Assembly: GCF_000418325.1 (NCBI RefSeq)
Contig: NC_021658.1
Location: 3,224,001 to 3,288,000, forward strand
Direction: 5' to 3'
From: Sorangium cellulosum So0157-2
GTDB taxonomy: Bacteria > Myxococcota_A > Polyangia > Polyangiales > Polyangiaceae
Length of the DNA stretch: 64,000 nucleotides
A model generated the notes under the pieces. That model did not search any database. It was given only the letters and a program-made list of their open reading frames with translations, and was not told where the DNA came from. Position 1 is the stretch's first letter. Every line of letters begins with the position of its first letter. Shown one piece after another: positions 42,294 through 50,145 of the stretch. The translations under genes and the position numbers were made by a program.

Positions 42294-43391
42294 ATGCCCG
42301 GACCGCAAGCTACGCCCGTCAAGTTGCCGCCGAAGGTACGCAAGCGCCTGGCTCGCTACGCGCGCTCCTCGAAGCTTCCGCACCGCATCGTCATGCGGGC
42401 GAAGATCGCGCTGCTTGCCGAGCAGGGGCTGTCCAACGCCGCGATCGCCGAACAGGTAGGCTGTGACGTCAAGACGGTGCGCAAGTGGCGCGACCGCATG
42501 GCTGCACTCGAGGACCCGCTCGCACTGGAAGACGACTACCGCAAGGGCCGGCCGGCGCGCATCTCCCTTGAGGTGCATCACGAGCTCATCAAGCTCGCCT
42601 GCCAGCGACCCACCGACGACAAGTCGCCGTTCGAGCAGGTCTGGACCCTCAAAACGCTGGCCGAGGCGCTCGCCGGGTCGACCGGCGTGCGGATGAGCCG
42701 GACCGAGGTCTGGAGGATTCTCGAGGGCGCCAGCTTGAAGCCCCATCGCGTCCGGCTCTGGTTGCACAGCCCGGACCCAGACTTCCGACCCAAGGTGGCG
42801 AAGATCTGCAGCCTGTACGTGCAGCCGCCCGAGGGAGCGACGGTGCTGTGCATCGACGAGAAGCCAGGGATGCAGGCGCGGGAGCAACGCTTCGCTCCGC
42901 GAGCGTGCGGTCCAGGTCGCCCCGGCCGTAAGGAGTTCGAGTATCGCCGCCGCGGCACCCGCACCCTGATCGCGAGCTTCAACATCCGCACGGGCGAGGT
43001 CCTCGCCGCGTGCGGCCCCACGCGCAAGGCCCACGATCTGCTCGCGTTCATGGAGCGGGTGGCCGAGCACTACCCAACGGGACCGGTCTACATCGTCTGG
43101 GACAACCTCAACATCCACAGCGGTCCACGGTGGGCCGAGTTCAACGCGCGCCACGGTGGGCGCTTTCACTTCGTACACACTCCGCTGCATGCCTCCTGGG
43201 TCAATCAGGTCGAGGTGTGGTTCAGCATCCTGACGCGGCGCGTGCTCAGGCATGCCGCGTTCCGCTCGGTGCACGAGCTGACCGCTCGCGTTCTTGCCTT
43301 CGTGGAGCACTGGAACCGGGTCGAGGCGCGCCCCTTCCGCTGGACCTTCCGCGGCCGGTTTCGCCGCACCTTGCATCCTCGCGCGGCCTGA
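42294..43391 (+). CDS. IS630-family transposase
   Basis: 365 residues from ATG 42294. An N-terminal helix-turn-helix (GLSNAAIAEQVGCDVKTVRKWRDR, about 44-67) and a second winged helix (MSRTEVWRILEGASLKPHRV) bind the inverted repeats. The DDE core shows Asp in VLCIDEKPGM (about 186), Asp in YIVWDNLNIHSG (about 268) and Glu in WVNQVEVWFSIL (about 303), the usual DDE spacing of the family. It cuts and pastes at TA. The ORF is intact in one frame, without the programmed frameshift used by some IS630 members. Confidence 0.92.
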   Translation: MPGPQATPVKLPPKVRKRLARYARSSKLPHRIVMRAKIALLAEQGLSNAAIAEQVGCDVKTVRKWRDRMAALEDPLALEDDYRKGRPARISLEVHHELIKLACQRPTDDKSPFEQVWTLKTLAEALAGSTGVRMSRTEVWRILEGASLKPHRVRLWLHSPDPDFRPKVAKICSLYVQPPEGATVLCIDEKPGMQAREQRFAPRACGPGRPGRKEFEYRRRGTRTLIASFNIRTGEVLAACGPTRKAHDLLAFMERVAEHYPTGPVYIVWDNLNIHSGPRWAEFNARHGGRFHFVHTPLHASWVNQVEVWFSILTRRVLRHAAFRSVHELTARVLAFVEHWNRVEARPFRWTFRGRFRRTLHPRAA

Positions 43392-43409
43392 GCTGACGCT
43401 CGGCCCGTC

Positions 43410-43706
43410 ATGGCCAAGCTCCACGCCGACCCGGTACACGCCGAAGCCGTCGCCTCGCGGCTGTCAGCACGCGGATTCCCCCACCTGCGCGCTCGCAAGC
43501 GCGGCGAGCTGGTCGTCATCGAGTCCGGCCCCGACGACGACCCCATCCCGCATGCGCGCCTGCGGCGCGACACCGTCCAGCTCTGGAGGCTTGAGATTGC
43601 CACACATACCGGGCGCTGGGAGCCGACGGGCATCCGCGCGCCCCTCAAGGACATCCTCGACGTCCTGGTGCACGACTTCCCCTGGGTGCTGACGCCTGTC
43701 GTCTGA
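43410..43706 (+). CDS. Small accessory protein inside the IS630 element
   Basis: 98 residues from ATG 43410, 18 bp after the transposase stop and inside the inverted repeats. The sequence is compact and plausible (LSARGFPHLRARKRGELVVIESG, VQLWRLEIATHTGRWEPTG, LKDILDVLVHDFPWVLTPVV), probably an alpha/beta domain. I do not recognise a family. It could be a passenger or a helper of transposition. Real coding is supported by position, start spacing and non-repetitive composition. Confidence 0.6.
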   Translation: MAKLHADPVHAEAVASRLSARGFPHLRARKRGELVVIESGPDDDPIPHARLRRDTVQLWRLEIATHTGRWEPTGIRAPLKDILDVLVHDFPWVLTPVV

Positions 43707-43729
43707 TCGGGAAGGCTTGGCAAGACCTC

Positions 43730-43765
43730 TCGCGGAACCAGGTACGAACTTAGGCGACGCGGTAC
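43730..43765 (-). repeat. IS630 right terminal inverted repeat
   Basis: Reverse complement begins GTACCGCGTCGCCTAAGTTC, mirroring the left end, and abuts the TA duplication at 43766. Confidence 0.9.
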
Positions 43766-43782
43766 TAGCGCCAGCGCCGCCC

Positions 43783-44388
43783 TCACCCCCCGCCGATCAG
43801 CGCCCGCAGCGCGTCCGCTTCCCGCTTCGCCCGCGCCGCGATCGGCAAGAGCCCCACGAGGCACGACGCCGGCACCTCCCGCGCGAGGAGCACGCCGTTC
43901 TGGCTCCGGAACACGCGCACGCCGCGCGCCCGGAGCCGCGCGGGGCTGATCTCGAGCATCACGTCGACGTTCGCGCGCTTGCCCACCGCGCTGCCCGGCG
44001 CGTCGGTGCAGTGCACGTGCGTGCGCGCCGCCGGCCGGATCCCCTCGCGGGCGATGCTCCGGACCGCGTCCACGCTGGTGCCGTGCCAGATCGACGCGTC
44101 GCCGAGCACCTCCTCCCAGGACGCCTCCAGGCCGGCGAGCGTCACCGGCATCCCCTCGCGCGAGTGCCCCTGCGAGGCGCGCACCCGGCCGCCCCGGATC
44201 TCGAGGCGGTTCTTCGTGTTGGTCTCCACGACCGCGTCGAGCAGCGAGCGGGGTATCCCGAGCGCCCGCAGCACGTCGTCCACGGCCACCCAGCCCGCCT
44301 CGTCCATGGCGACGCCCATCGAGGGCGCCCCGTGGCGGAGCAGCCAGGAGAGCTTCTTGCTCATGTCGGTCAAGCGATCGCGGCCCAT
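43783..44388 (-). CDS. kptA: RNA 2'-phosphotransferase (KptA/Tpt1)
   Basis: 201 residues from ATG 44388. KptA moves the 2'-phosphate at an RNA splice junction to NAD, giving ADP-ribose 1'',2''-cyclic phosphate. Family motifs: KKLSWLLRHG (Arg-His near the start), GWVAVDDVLRAL, RLEIRGGRVRASQGHS, SIWHGTSVDAVRSIAREG, RTHVHCTDAP (His) and KRANVDVMLEI (Arg), followed by FRSQNGVLLAREVPASCL. All four catalytic Arg/His positions appear present. The C-terminus has a helical Ala/Arg extension. It is divergent from a LysR gene with a shared operator region. Many bacteria with KptA lack the ligase pathway it serves in yeast; an RtcB-type ligase is encoded 9 kb away. Confidence 0.9.
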   Translation of the reverse strand: MGRDRLTDMSKKLSWLLRHGAPSMGVAMDEAGWVAVDDVLRALGIPRSLLDAVVETNTKNRLEIRGGRVRASQGHSREGMPVTLAGLEASWEEVLGDASIWHGTSVDAVRSIAREGIRPAARTHVHCTDAPGSAVGKRANVDVMLEISPARLRARGVRVFRSQNGVLLAREVPASCLVGLLPIAARAKREADALRALIGGG

Positions 44389-44439
44389 CGTCAAGCTCCA
44401 TCCTTTCGAACGTCGGACGGTAAGAAGGATAAACACCCC

Positions 44440-44491
44440 GCTATCGCGCGGAAGAAGTATTTCTGGATACGCTATCGCGTTTCGCGATAGC
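44440..44491. promoter_or_regulatory. Operator between kptA and lysR: three GCTATCGCG half-sites
   Basis: GCTATCGCG at 44440-44448 and 44471-44479 and its complement CGCGATAGC at 44483-44491. The last two form a perfect 9-bp inverted repeat around TTT, ending eight bases before the LysR start. A LysR tetramer typically contacts such paired sites, repressing its own gene and regulating the divergent kptA. Confidence 0.7.
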
Positions 44492-44499
44492 GTCCCGGC

Positions 44500-45438
44500 A
44501 TGCTCAACCTCGACTGGCTCGGCGCCTTCGTGGTCTTCTCCGAGCACCTCAACTTCACCCGCGCGGCGCGGGCGCTGCACGTCTCGCAGCCGGCGCTCCA
44601 CGCCCAGATCGGCAAGCTCGGCGAGGCGCTCGGCGTCACGCTCTACCAGCGGCGCGGGCAGCGGCTCGAGCTCACCGCCGACGGGAGGCGCGTCGCCGCC
44701 TTCGGGCGCGAGGTGGGCGAGCGGACGCGCTCGTTCCTCGACGTCCTTCGCCACGGCGAGAGCCGGGAGCCGGTCGTGCTCTGCGCCGGCGAGGGCTCGT
44801 ACCTGTACCTGCTCGGCGAGGGGATCCGCGCCTTCACCGCGCGCGCCGTCGCCCCGCTCCGCCTGCTCACGCGCGACCGCGAGGCGACGCTCGACGCCGT
44901 CGTCGCGGGCGAGGCGCACCTCGGCGTCGCGCCGCTCGAGGGCGCGCCGGACGGGCTCGCCGCCGACCGCCTCACCGAGGTCGAGCAGGTCCTGGTCGTC
45001 CCCGAGGCGCACCCGCTCGCCCGGAAGCGCCGCGTCCACCTGCGCGATCTCGAGGGGGCGCGGCTCGTGGTCCCCGGCCCCGGGCGGCCTCACCGGGCCG
45101 CGCTGGCGCAGGCGCTGCTCTCGGCCGGCGTCCGCTGGGAGCCGGCGGTCGAGGCGAACGGCTGGGAGCTGATGCTCCACTTCGTCCGGCTCGGCGTCGG
45201 CATCGCCGTGGTCAACGCCTGCTGCCGCCTCCCGCGCGGCCTCGTCGCGCGCCCGCTGCCCGAGCTGCCGCGCAAGGTCTTCTATGTCGTCCACCGGCGC
45301 GGCGTCGATCTCCAGGGCGGGCCCGCGGCGCTCCGGGACGCGCTGGTCGCGCACGGCGCCGCGTGGCAGCGCAAGCACGCGCGCGGCGCGCCGGCCGCGC
45401 CCGACGTCACGCCGAGCGCGCCGGCGCGCCGGCGCTGA
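44500..45438 (+). CDS. LysR-family transcriptional regulator
   Basis: 312 residues from ATG 44500. Winged helix-turn-helix at about 1-60 (LGAFVVFSEHLNFTRAARAL, VSQPALHAQIGKLGEALGVTLYQRRG) followed by the periplasmic-binding-like effector domain (about 85-290; VVLCAGEGSYLYLLGEGI, EVEQVLVVPEAHPLA, LGVGIAVVNACCRLPRGLV). It is divergent from kptA and probably controls it and itself through the GCTATCGCG sites. The effector is unknown. An Ala/Pro/Arg-rich tail of about 25 residues follows the domain. A LysR paired with kptA is not a pairing I know. Confidence 0.9.
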   Translation: MLNLDWLGAFVVFSEHLNFTRAARALHVSQPALHAQIGKLGEALGVTLYQRRGQRLELTADGRRVAAFGREVGERTRSFLDVLRHGESREPVVLCAGEGSYLYLLGEGIRAFTARAVAPLRLLTRDREATLDAVVAGEAHLGVAPLEGAPDGLAADRLTEVEQVLVVPEAHPLARKRRVHLRDLEGARLVVPGPGRPHRAALAQALLSAGVRWEPAVEANGWELMLHFVRLGVGIAVVNACCRLPRGLVARPLPELPRKVFYVVHRRGVDLQGGPAALRDALVAHGAAWQRKHARGAPAAPDVTPSAPARRR

Positions 45439-45461
45439 GCTCCCTCACCCGATCTCCGGGC

Positions 45462-45803
45462 TCAGGCCGCCTCCTTGGACCTCGCCTTGCCCTGCTTCGC
45501 CTGCTTGCCGCCCGTGTCTTCCGGGCGGCTCACCAGCTTCGAGAAGTAGCTCGTCTGCCCGTCCGCCGTCTTCTCCTGGTACACGAGGGCGAGGTTCGAC
45601 TCCTCGAACTTGGCGAAGAAGTCGTCCCACGAGATCTCCTCGAGCGAGCCCTCCCCGCTGTAGCCGGGGAAATCGATGCGGAGGATGCCGGGCTCACCGT
45701 TCTTCTCGGTGCTCTTCACCGTCGCCGGGCGGCCTCCGCGCGATTCGGCCCACTGGCGGATCTCGTCGTGATCGATGGTCATCTTCGATGAATTGGCCGA
45801 CAT
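45462..45803 (-). CDS. Small conserved protein of unknown function
   Basis: 113 residues from ATG 45803, with CAGGAGAGAG upstream as Shine-Dalgarno; the frame continues to 45848 but the inner Met has the RBS. The core DHDEIRQWAESRGGRPATVK, GILRIDFPG and LEEISWDDFFAKFEESNLALVYQE is a recurrent small-protein family in many bacteria, without known function and sometimes loosely annotated as glucan-branching-related. A Lys/Gln/Ala-rich tail (GGKQAKQGKARSKEAA) follows. The protein is acidic overall, cytoplasmic and likely a stand-alone gene. Convergent with lysR. Confidence 0.8.
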   Translation of the reverse strand: MSANSSKMTIDHDEIRQWAESRGGRPATVKSTEKNGEPGILRIDFPGYSGEGSLEEISWDDFFAKFEESNLALVYQEKTADGQTSYFSKLVSRPEDTGGKQAKQGKARSKEAA

Positions 45804-46257
45804 CGTCTCTCTCCTGTGCTCGTACGTCGATTGGCTCGAGAACGGCAACCTGCGTGCCAGAGGACCATGAGAAGATCCGCGCGGGTGATGGACGGGCTCA
45901 GCCGTGGGCGGCCTGGAGCGGCGCGTGCGCGCGGCGCGGTACGAGCCCGTCCCGCCGTCGGGCGCTGCCGTCGCCCGTGTCGCGCGTGCGAGCCCGGCGT
46001 TATCGTCACGAGACCGAGCCGAAAAGGAAGGGAGCTCTGCCGTGGCCGAGCGCGGGTGCGACGAGGCAATCTGCCTCGGCTGCGGCGAAATGCTGCCGAT
46101 CCGATGAAATGATCATGAATCATGAAAAGAGGGGTGGTTCCGTCCGCTATGTAGTGTCGGGCGCAGATGTCGAGTGTCTGCGGGTACGGCGCGCTTGACC
46201 AGCTCGCCGGCAAGGTTTTAGCTGCTCGGTGGGAGGCTGCGCGATGCGCGGAGTTCT
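45804..46257. other. Intergenic region with promoter-like AT-rich patch
   Basis: 454 bp between divergent genes. At 46104-46130 an AT-rich stretch contains ATGATCATGAATCAT, an imperfect inverted repeat, and may be part of the promoter of the lipoprotein gene. A short frame ending in AICLGCGEMLPIR at 46107 is Cys-containing but lacks a credible start, so it is not called. Confidence 0.35.
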
Positions 46258-47574
46258 ATGAAAACGCACTCGGACGAACGACAGGAGACGCCCTCATCGA
46301 GGGTCGCGCGCCCGCTGCGCCGCGGGCGCCGGGGATGGGCCGCGGGGGCCGCGCGCGCCGCGCTCGCGTCGAGCGCGGCGGTGCTCGCGCTCGGGTGCGT
46401 GCTGGAGATCGACGCCCCCGGCGCGACGGGCAGCGGCGGGGCCGGCGGCAGCGGAACGGCGAGCGGCGGGGCCGGCGGCAGCGGAACGGCGAGCAGCGGG
46501 GCCGGCGGCGAGGGCGGCGCGGCGAGCTCCTCGGCGTCCGGCGGCAGCTGCCCGGGAGAGACAGACTGCCCCGGCGCGTGCGTCGACACGGGCTCCGATC
46601 CGGCGAATTGCGGCGCGTGCGGCAACGCGTGCGCAGCAGGGGAGTCGTGCTGCGAGGGCACGTGCGCCGACCCGAGCAGCGATGGGCTGCACTGCGGCGC
46701 CTGCGGCCACGGCTGCCAGGGCGGGCTGTGCAGCGACGCCGCGTGCCAGCCCGTCGTGCTCGCGGCGGCGGCCGGCGCTCCCCTCGCCGTCGCGGTGGAC
46801 GCGACCCACGTCTACTGGACGCACCGGGATACGGACGAGATCATGAGTGCGCCCATCGACGGCGGCGAGGCGGTCACGATCGCCGAGAGCTGCCCGTCGT
46901 TCGGCATCGAGGTGAGCGCGACGGACGCAACCTGGACCTGCGCCGAGCTCGGCACCGTCACCAGGGCGCCGCTCGAAGGCGGCGAGCCCGTGCCGCTCGC
47001 GACCGGGCTGAACCTCCCGATGGGCCTCGCGCTGGACTCGACGAGCGTCTATGTGGGCGACGACAGCGCGGTGAAGCGAGTCCCGATCGGGGGAGGGGAG
47101 GCGGTGCAGCTCGCCGTGGGCAGCGGCTCCCGCCGCCTCGAGATCGACGACACCCACGTCTACTGGACCAACGCGGACGCGAGCACCATCCGGAAGGTGC
47201 CGATCGGGGGGGGCGAGGACGTGATCCTCGCGACCGGATACTTCGAGTCGCACGAGGTCGCGCTCGACGCGACCACCGTGTACTGGACGACCCCGGGCGA
47301 GGGGCCGAGCGTGGGCTCCGTGAACAAGGTGCCCAAGGCGGGTGGCACGCCGGTGGCGCTCGCCACGGGCCAGGCGTCCCCGTTCTTCATCGCGGTGGAC
47401 GGGACCCACGTGTACTGGGTCAACGTGGCCGGCGGCGAGATCAAGAGGGTGCCTGTCGACGGCGGCGAGGCGGTCGTGGTGATCTCGGGCGTATCGCCGA
47501 ACGACCTGGCGGTCGACGGCACCAGCATCTACTGGACCGATGAGAGCGGCTTCGTGATGAAGCTGGCCAAGTAG
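46258..47574 (+). CDS. Beta-propeller lipoprotein
   Basis: 438 residues from ATG 46258. A long basic N-terminus precedes a hydrophobic stretch ending in VLALGCVLEID, a lipobox near residue 47. A Gly/Ser/Ala-rich linker encoded by a 30-bp tandem repeat (GGAGGSGTAS twice, 46435-46494) leads to a Cys-rich segment (CPGETDCPGACVD, NCGACGNACAAGESCCEG, LHCGACGHGCQGGLC), a signature of myxobacterial surface proteins. Residues about 160-435 contain six or seven units of about 45 residues with HVYWT and VPIDGGEAV motifs, a DUF5050/YWTD-like beta-propeller. Probably an outer-surface protein; ligand unknown. Confidence 0.8.
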   Translation: MKTHSDERQETPSSRVARPLRRGRRGWAAGAARAALASSAAVLALGCVLEIDAPGATGSGGAGGSGTASGGAGGSGTASSGAGGEGGAASSSASGGSCPGETDCPGACVDTGSDPANCGACGNACAAGESCCEGTCADPSSDGLHCGACGHGCQGGLCSDAACQPVVLAAAAGAPLAVAVDATHVYWTHRDTDEIMSAPIDGGEAVTIAESCPSFGIEVSATDATWTCAELGTVTRAPLEGGEPVPLATGLNLPMGLALDSTSVYVGDDSAVKRVPIGGGEAVQLAVGSGSRRLEIDDTHVYWTNADASTIRKVPIGGGEDVILATGYFESHEVALDATTVYWTTPGEGPSVGSVNKVPKAGGTPVALATGQASPFFIAVDGTHVYWVNVAGGEIKRVPVDGGEAVVVISGVSPNDLAVDGTSIYWTDESGFVMKLAK

Positions 47575-47703
47575 GCGCCCGGCGCGCCGCTCGACGAGGG
47601 AGGTCCACGCCGCAGCGCGCCAGCGCGTCTACCCGCTGCGCGAGCGCCGGGCGGGTGCTACCTAGCATCGAGCGGCGCGAGCCGCGCTGCCGAGGCCGAG
47701 CAC

Positions 47704-49209
47704 GTGACCGCCGCGTACCATCTGCTCCTCCGAGCCGCTGTGCTCGCCGTGACCACGGCGACCGCGACGCCGGCGGCCGCGCGCGAGCCTCGACCTCCTG
47801 CAGCTGCTTCCGCCACGGGCGCGCCGCGGCCCGCGCCCGCGCCGCCGTCGGCGCGCTCGCGTCGGCCTGCGCCGGCCCTGCCTGCCGCGCGCGCCCCGCA
47901 GCCCGCGCAAGCCCCGTCGTCGGCGCGCTCGCGTCGGCCTGCGCCGGCCCTGCCTGCCGCGCGCGCCCCGCAGCCCGCGCCCGCCCCGCCGGCCGCGCCG
48001 GAGGCGCCGTCGGCTCCGCCGGCCGCGCCCGAGCCCGAGCCCGAGCCCGCGGCCTGGCGCGCCCTCGTCGTCGGCGGCGGCCCGCGGCCGCCCATGAACC
48101 AGGTGGCCATCGAAGGCCACATCCGGTACTTCCAGTCGCTGCTCCCGGCCACGGTGGAGCGCCGCGTCCTCTTCGCCGACGGGAGCCGGGGCACGCGGAG
48201 CGTGCAGTTCCTCGACGGCCTCCGCATGCGCTACCGCGCGCCCAGGCTGCCGCGCATCGACGGCGCGACGACCCGCCGCGGGTTCGACGCGAGCTGGCGC
48301 AAGTTCGTCCGCGCGCGCCCGGCCGACCCGCTGCTCCTGTATTTCGCCGGCCACGGGAGCCCGGATCCGCGGCGCGATCTCGACAACAACGTGTTCGACC
48401 TCTGGGGCGGCGGGGGGCTGTCCGTGCGCGACCTCGCCGCCCGCATGGAGGAGCTGCCCGACGACACGCCCGTCGTCCTCGTCATGGCCCAGTGCTTCTC
48501 CGGCGCCTTCGCGAACCTCCTCTTCGAGGGCGGCCGGCCCGACGGCGAGCTCGTCGAGCGCGACGTCGTGGGGTTCTTCGCGGCGACCCGGGACCGCCCC
48601 GCGTCGGGCTGCACGCCCGAGATCAACGAGGCGGATTACACCGACTTCAGCAGCTACTTCTTCGCCGCCCTCTCGGGCGTCGATCGCCTCGGCAACCGCG
48701 TCGTCGGCGCCGATTTCGACCAGAACCGGTTCGTGGGGATGAACGAGGCGTTCGCGTACGCCCTGCTCCACCAGGCGACCGGCGACGTGCCGGTCGCGAC
48801 GTCCGATGTGTTCCTCCGTCGCTTCGTGAACAAGCCCGATCACGAGACCATGGCGACGCCCTATTCCAGGGTCCTCTCGTGGTCCAGCCCGGCCGAGCGG
48901 GCCGCCCTCGAGGGCCTGTCGGACGCGCTCGGCCTCCGCGGCGAGCACCGGCTGCGGGCGGCGTACGATCGCGAGTTCGGGCCGGGCGCGGGCAGGAGGG
49001 ACGTGGAGGACGTGACGTCGGCGCACCGGCTGCGGTTCATCCGGCTCGCCAAGAGCGTGGTGCTGGCGCGGGCGCTGCGGCAGAGCGGCGATCGCGCGCT
49101 GCTCGAGCGCTTCGAGCGGCTGCGCGCCGCCGAGGCGCGCAACCCGCTCGCCGAGGCCAAGGCCGCGAGCCAGGTGCGACAGGACTCGAGGCGGCGCGCC
49201 GCCCGGTGA
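47704..49209 (+). CDS. Secreted caspase-like cysteine protease (clan CD)
   Basis: 501 residues from GTG 47704. A signal peptide (LLLRAAVLAVTTATATPAAA) is followed by an Ala/Pro/Arg linker with two copies of a 24-residue repeat (SARSRRPAPALPAARAPQPA...). The domain at about 120-400 has the clan CD layout: LLLYFAGHGSPDP with His217 and TPVVLVMAQCFSGAF with Cys264, as in C13/C14 peptidases. A KxF..DFDQNRF and a long helical C-terminus follow. It should act in the periplasm or outside the cell. Substrate preference and any activating cleavage cannot be read from the sequence. No partner gene is adjacent. Confidence 0.78.
   Translation: MTAAYHLLLRAAVLAVTTATATPAAAREPRPPAAASATGAPRPAPAPPSARSRRPAPALPAARAPQPAQAPSSARSRRPAPALPAARAPQPAPAPPAAPEAPSAPPAAPEPEPEPAAWRALVVGGGPRPPMNQVAIEGHIRYFQSLLPATVERRVLFADGSRGTRSVQFLDGLRMRYRAPRLPRIDGATTRRGFDASWRKFVRARPADPLLLYFAGHGSPDPRRDLDNNVFDLWGGGGLSVRDLAARMEELPDDTPVVLVMAQCFSGAFANLLFEGGRPDGELVERDVVGFFAATRDRPASGCTPEINEADYTDFSSYFFAALSGVDRLGNRVVGADFDQNRFVGMNEAFAYALLHQATGDVPVATSDVFLRRFVNKPDHETMATPYSRVLSWSSPAERAALEGLSDALGLRGEHRLRAAYDREFGPGAGRRDVEDVTSAHRLRFIRLAKSVVLARALRQSGDRALLERFERLRAAEARNPLAEAKAASQVRQDSRRRAAR
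47850..47993 (+). repeat. 72-bp direct tandem repeat coding for a 24-residue linker unit
   Basis: Two nearly identical 72-bp units start at 47850 and 47922 (both GGCGCGCTCGCGTCGGCCTG) inside the signal-to-catalytic linker of the caspase-like gene. They are in frame, so unit number can change without damage. Confidence 0.8.
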
Positions 49210-49276
49210 CCTGGCGGCGGCCTCGCCGGCCTGCCCAGGGCTCCGCCACGGCGCTCGGCGCGAGGCGCCGCGCGCG

Positions 49277-49818
49277 TCACGGCGCGGGCTTCTCCTCCAC
49301 CTGCATCGCGAAGAGATCCGTCACGCCGGGGTCGATTCCCATCTGCGTGAGCAGGGTGGTCACCTGGCCGCGGTGATGGGTCTGATGATTGAAGAAATGG
49401 CCAACGGTCCACCAGAGCGGCTGGGTCAACACCGTGCACCGCGCGTGAAGGTCAGGTCGCCCGAGAGCGCCTGCTCATCGATCTGGTGCACCCAGGCGAG
49501 GATGTCCGCGTCGGTCCTGGCGCGCTCGCGGGAGAGATCGTCGAAGTCCGCGTAGAGCTCCTGCGACAGCGAGGTGATCTCGATGGCCCTGCCGCTCGCG
49601 TCGCGCACGGCGAACCGCTCCTCGTCGCCGGTGAAGCGCCCCATCCACCGGCGATCGGCGAGCAGGAGGTGGTTCAACGTGCCGTGGATCGACCTGAAGA
49701 AGGCCCCGCGATCGCGCTTGCGCTCCGCGTCGTCGAGCTTGCCGACCAGCGCATAGAGCTTGTCGTTCATCCACAGGTTGTAGCGAGCCAATGCGCGGTA
49801 CTGATCTACCCAGCTCAT
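49277..49818 (-). pseudogene. DinB-family protein, frameshifted
   Basis: From ATG 49818 the frame codes MSWVDQYRALARYNLWMNDK, HGTLNHLLLADRRWMGRFTG and a helical DinB/YfiT four-helix bundle including the first metal His (about residue 48), then stops at 49426 after TFTRGARC. The missing C-terminus is present in another frame: LTQPLWWTVGHFFNHQTHHRGQ, with the two further His ligands, and VTTLLTQMGIDPGVTDLFAMQVEEKPAP ending at 49277. The shift falls around 49430-49440. The two parts together would be a normal-length DinB protein (about 180 residues). It is either a recent null mutation or a sequencing error. Confidence 0.85.
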
Positions 49819-50034
49819 GAGTCAACCCTCGTCCGTCCAAGTGTAGGCACGCAGCCTATCACGCCCGCCCGCGACCGCGAACCCCGGCCAGCGCCGCCGC
49901 GGACGCTGGCGTCGCCGCGGGCGCTGGCGTCGCCGCGCGCGGCGTCGACCGACCGGCCCGCGCCACCCTCGCGGACGGCGCGCCTCGGACGCATCGCCGC
50001 CGTCGCGCGCTGCGACCGAGATCGCGCTTGCTCG

Positions 50035-50070
50035 GTCTGTTATCGCGGACTATTGTCCTCGATAACAGAC
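50035..50070. promoter_or_regulatory. Perfect 11-bp inverted repeat upstream of methyltransferase gene
   Basis: GTCTGTTATCG (50035-50045) and CGATAACAGAC (50060-50070), separated by 14 bp, centred about 94 bp before the start codon. Relative AT-richness and symmetry suggest an operator for a dimeric regulator, such as TetR or MarR type. No such regulator gene is adjacent. Confidence 0.6.
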
Positions 50071-50145
50071 ACGCGGTGATCGGCGAGAACTCCCCGTTCG
50101 GAGCCGCCTTTCACCCATTTTCACCTCTTCTCCCAAGGAGCCACG

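Larger units (their letters stand above)
42112..43765 (+). mobile_element. IS630-family insertion sequence
   Basis: 1654 bp bounded by terminal inverted repeats and flanked by TA on both sides (42110-42111 and 43766-43767), the target duplication of IS630/Tc1 elements. It contains a transposase (42294-43391) and a small accessory gene (43410-43706), both intact. Complete ends and intact genes make it a recent, possibly active insertion. The accessory gene is not typical of all IS630 members. Confidence 0.92.

Noticed and set aside
45904..46107. Small Cys-containing ORF ending AICLGCGEMLPIR
   Set aside because: Most of it is Arg/Ala noise and there is no Shine-Dalgarno or recognised family.
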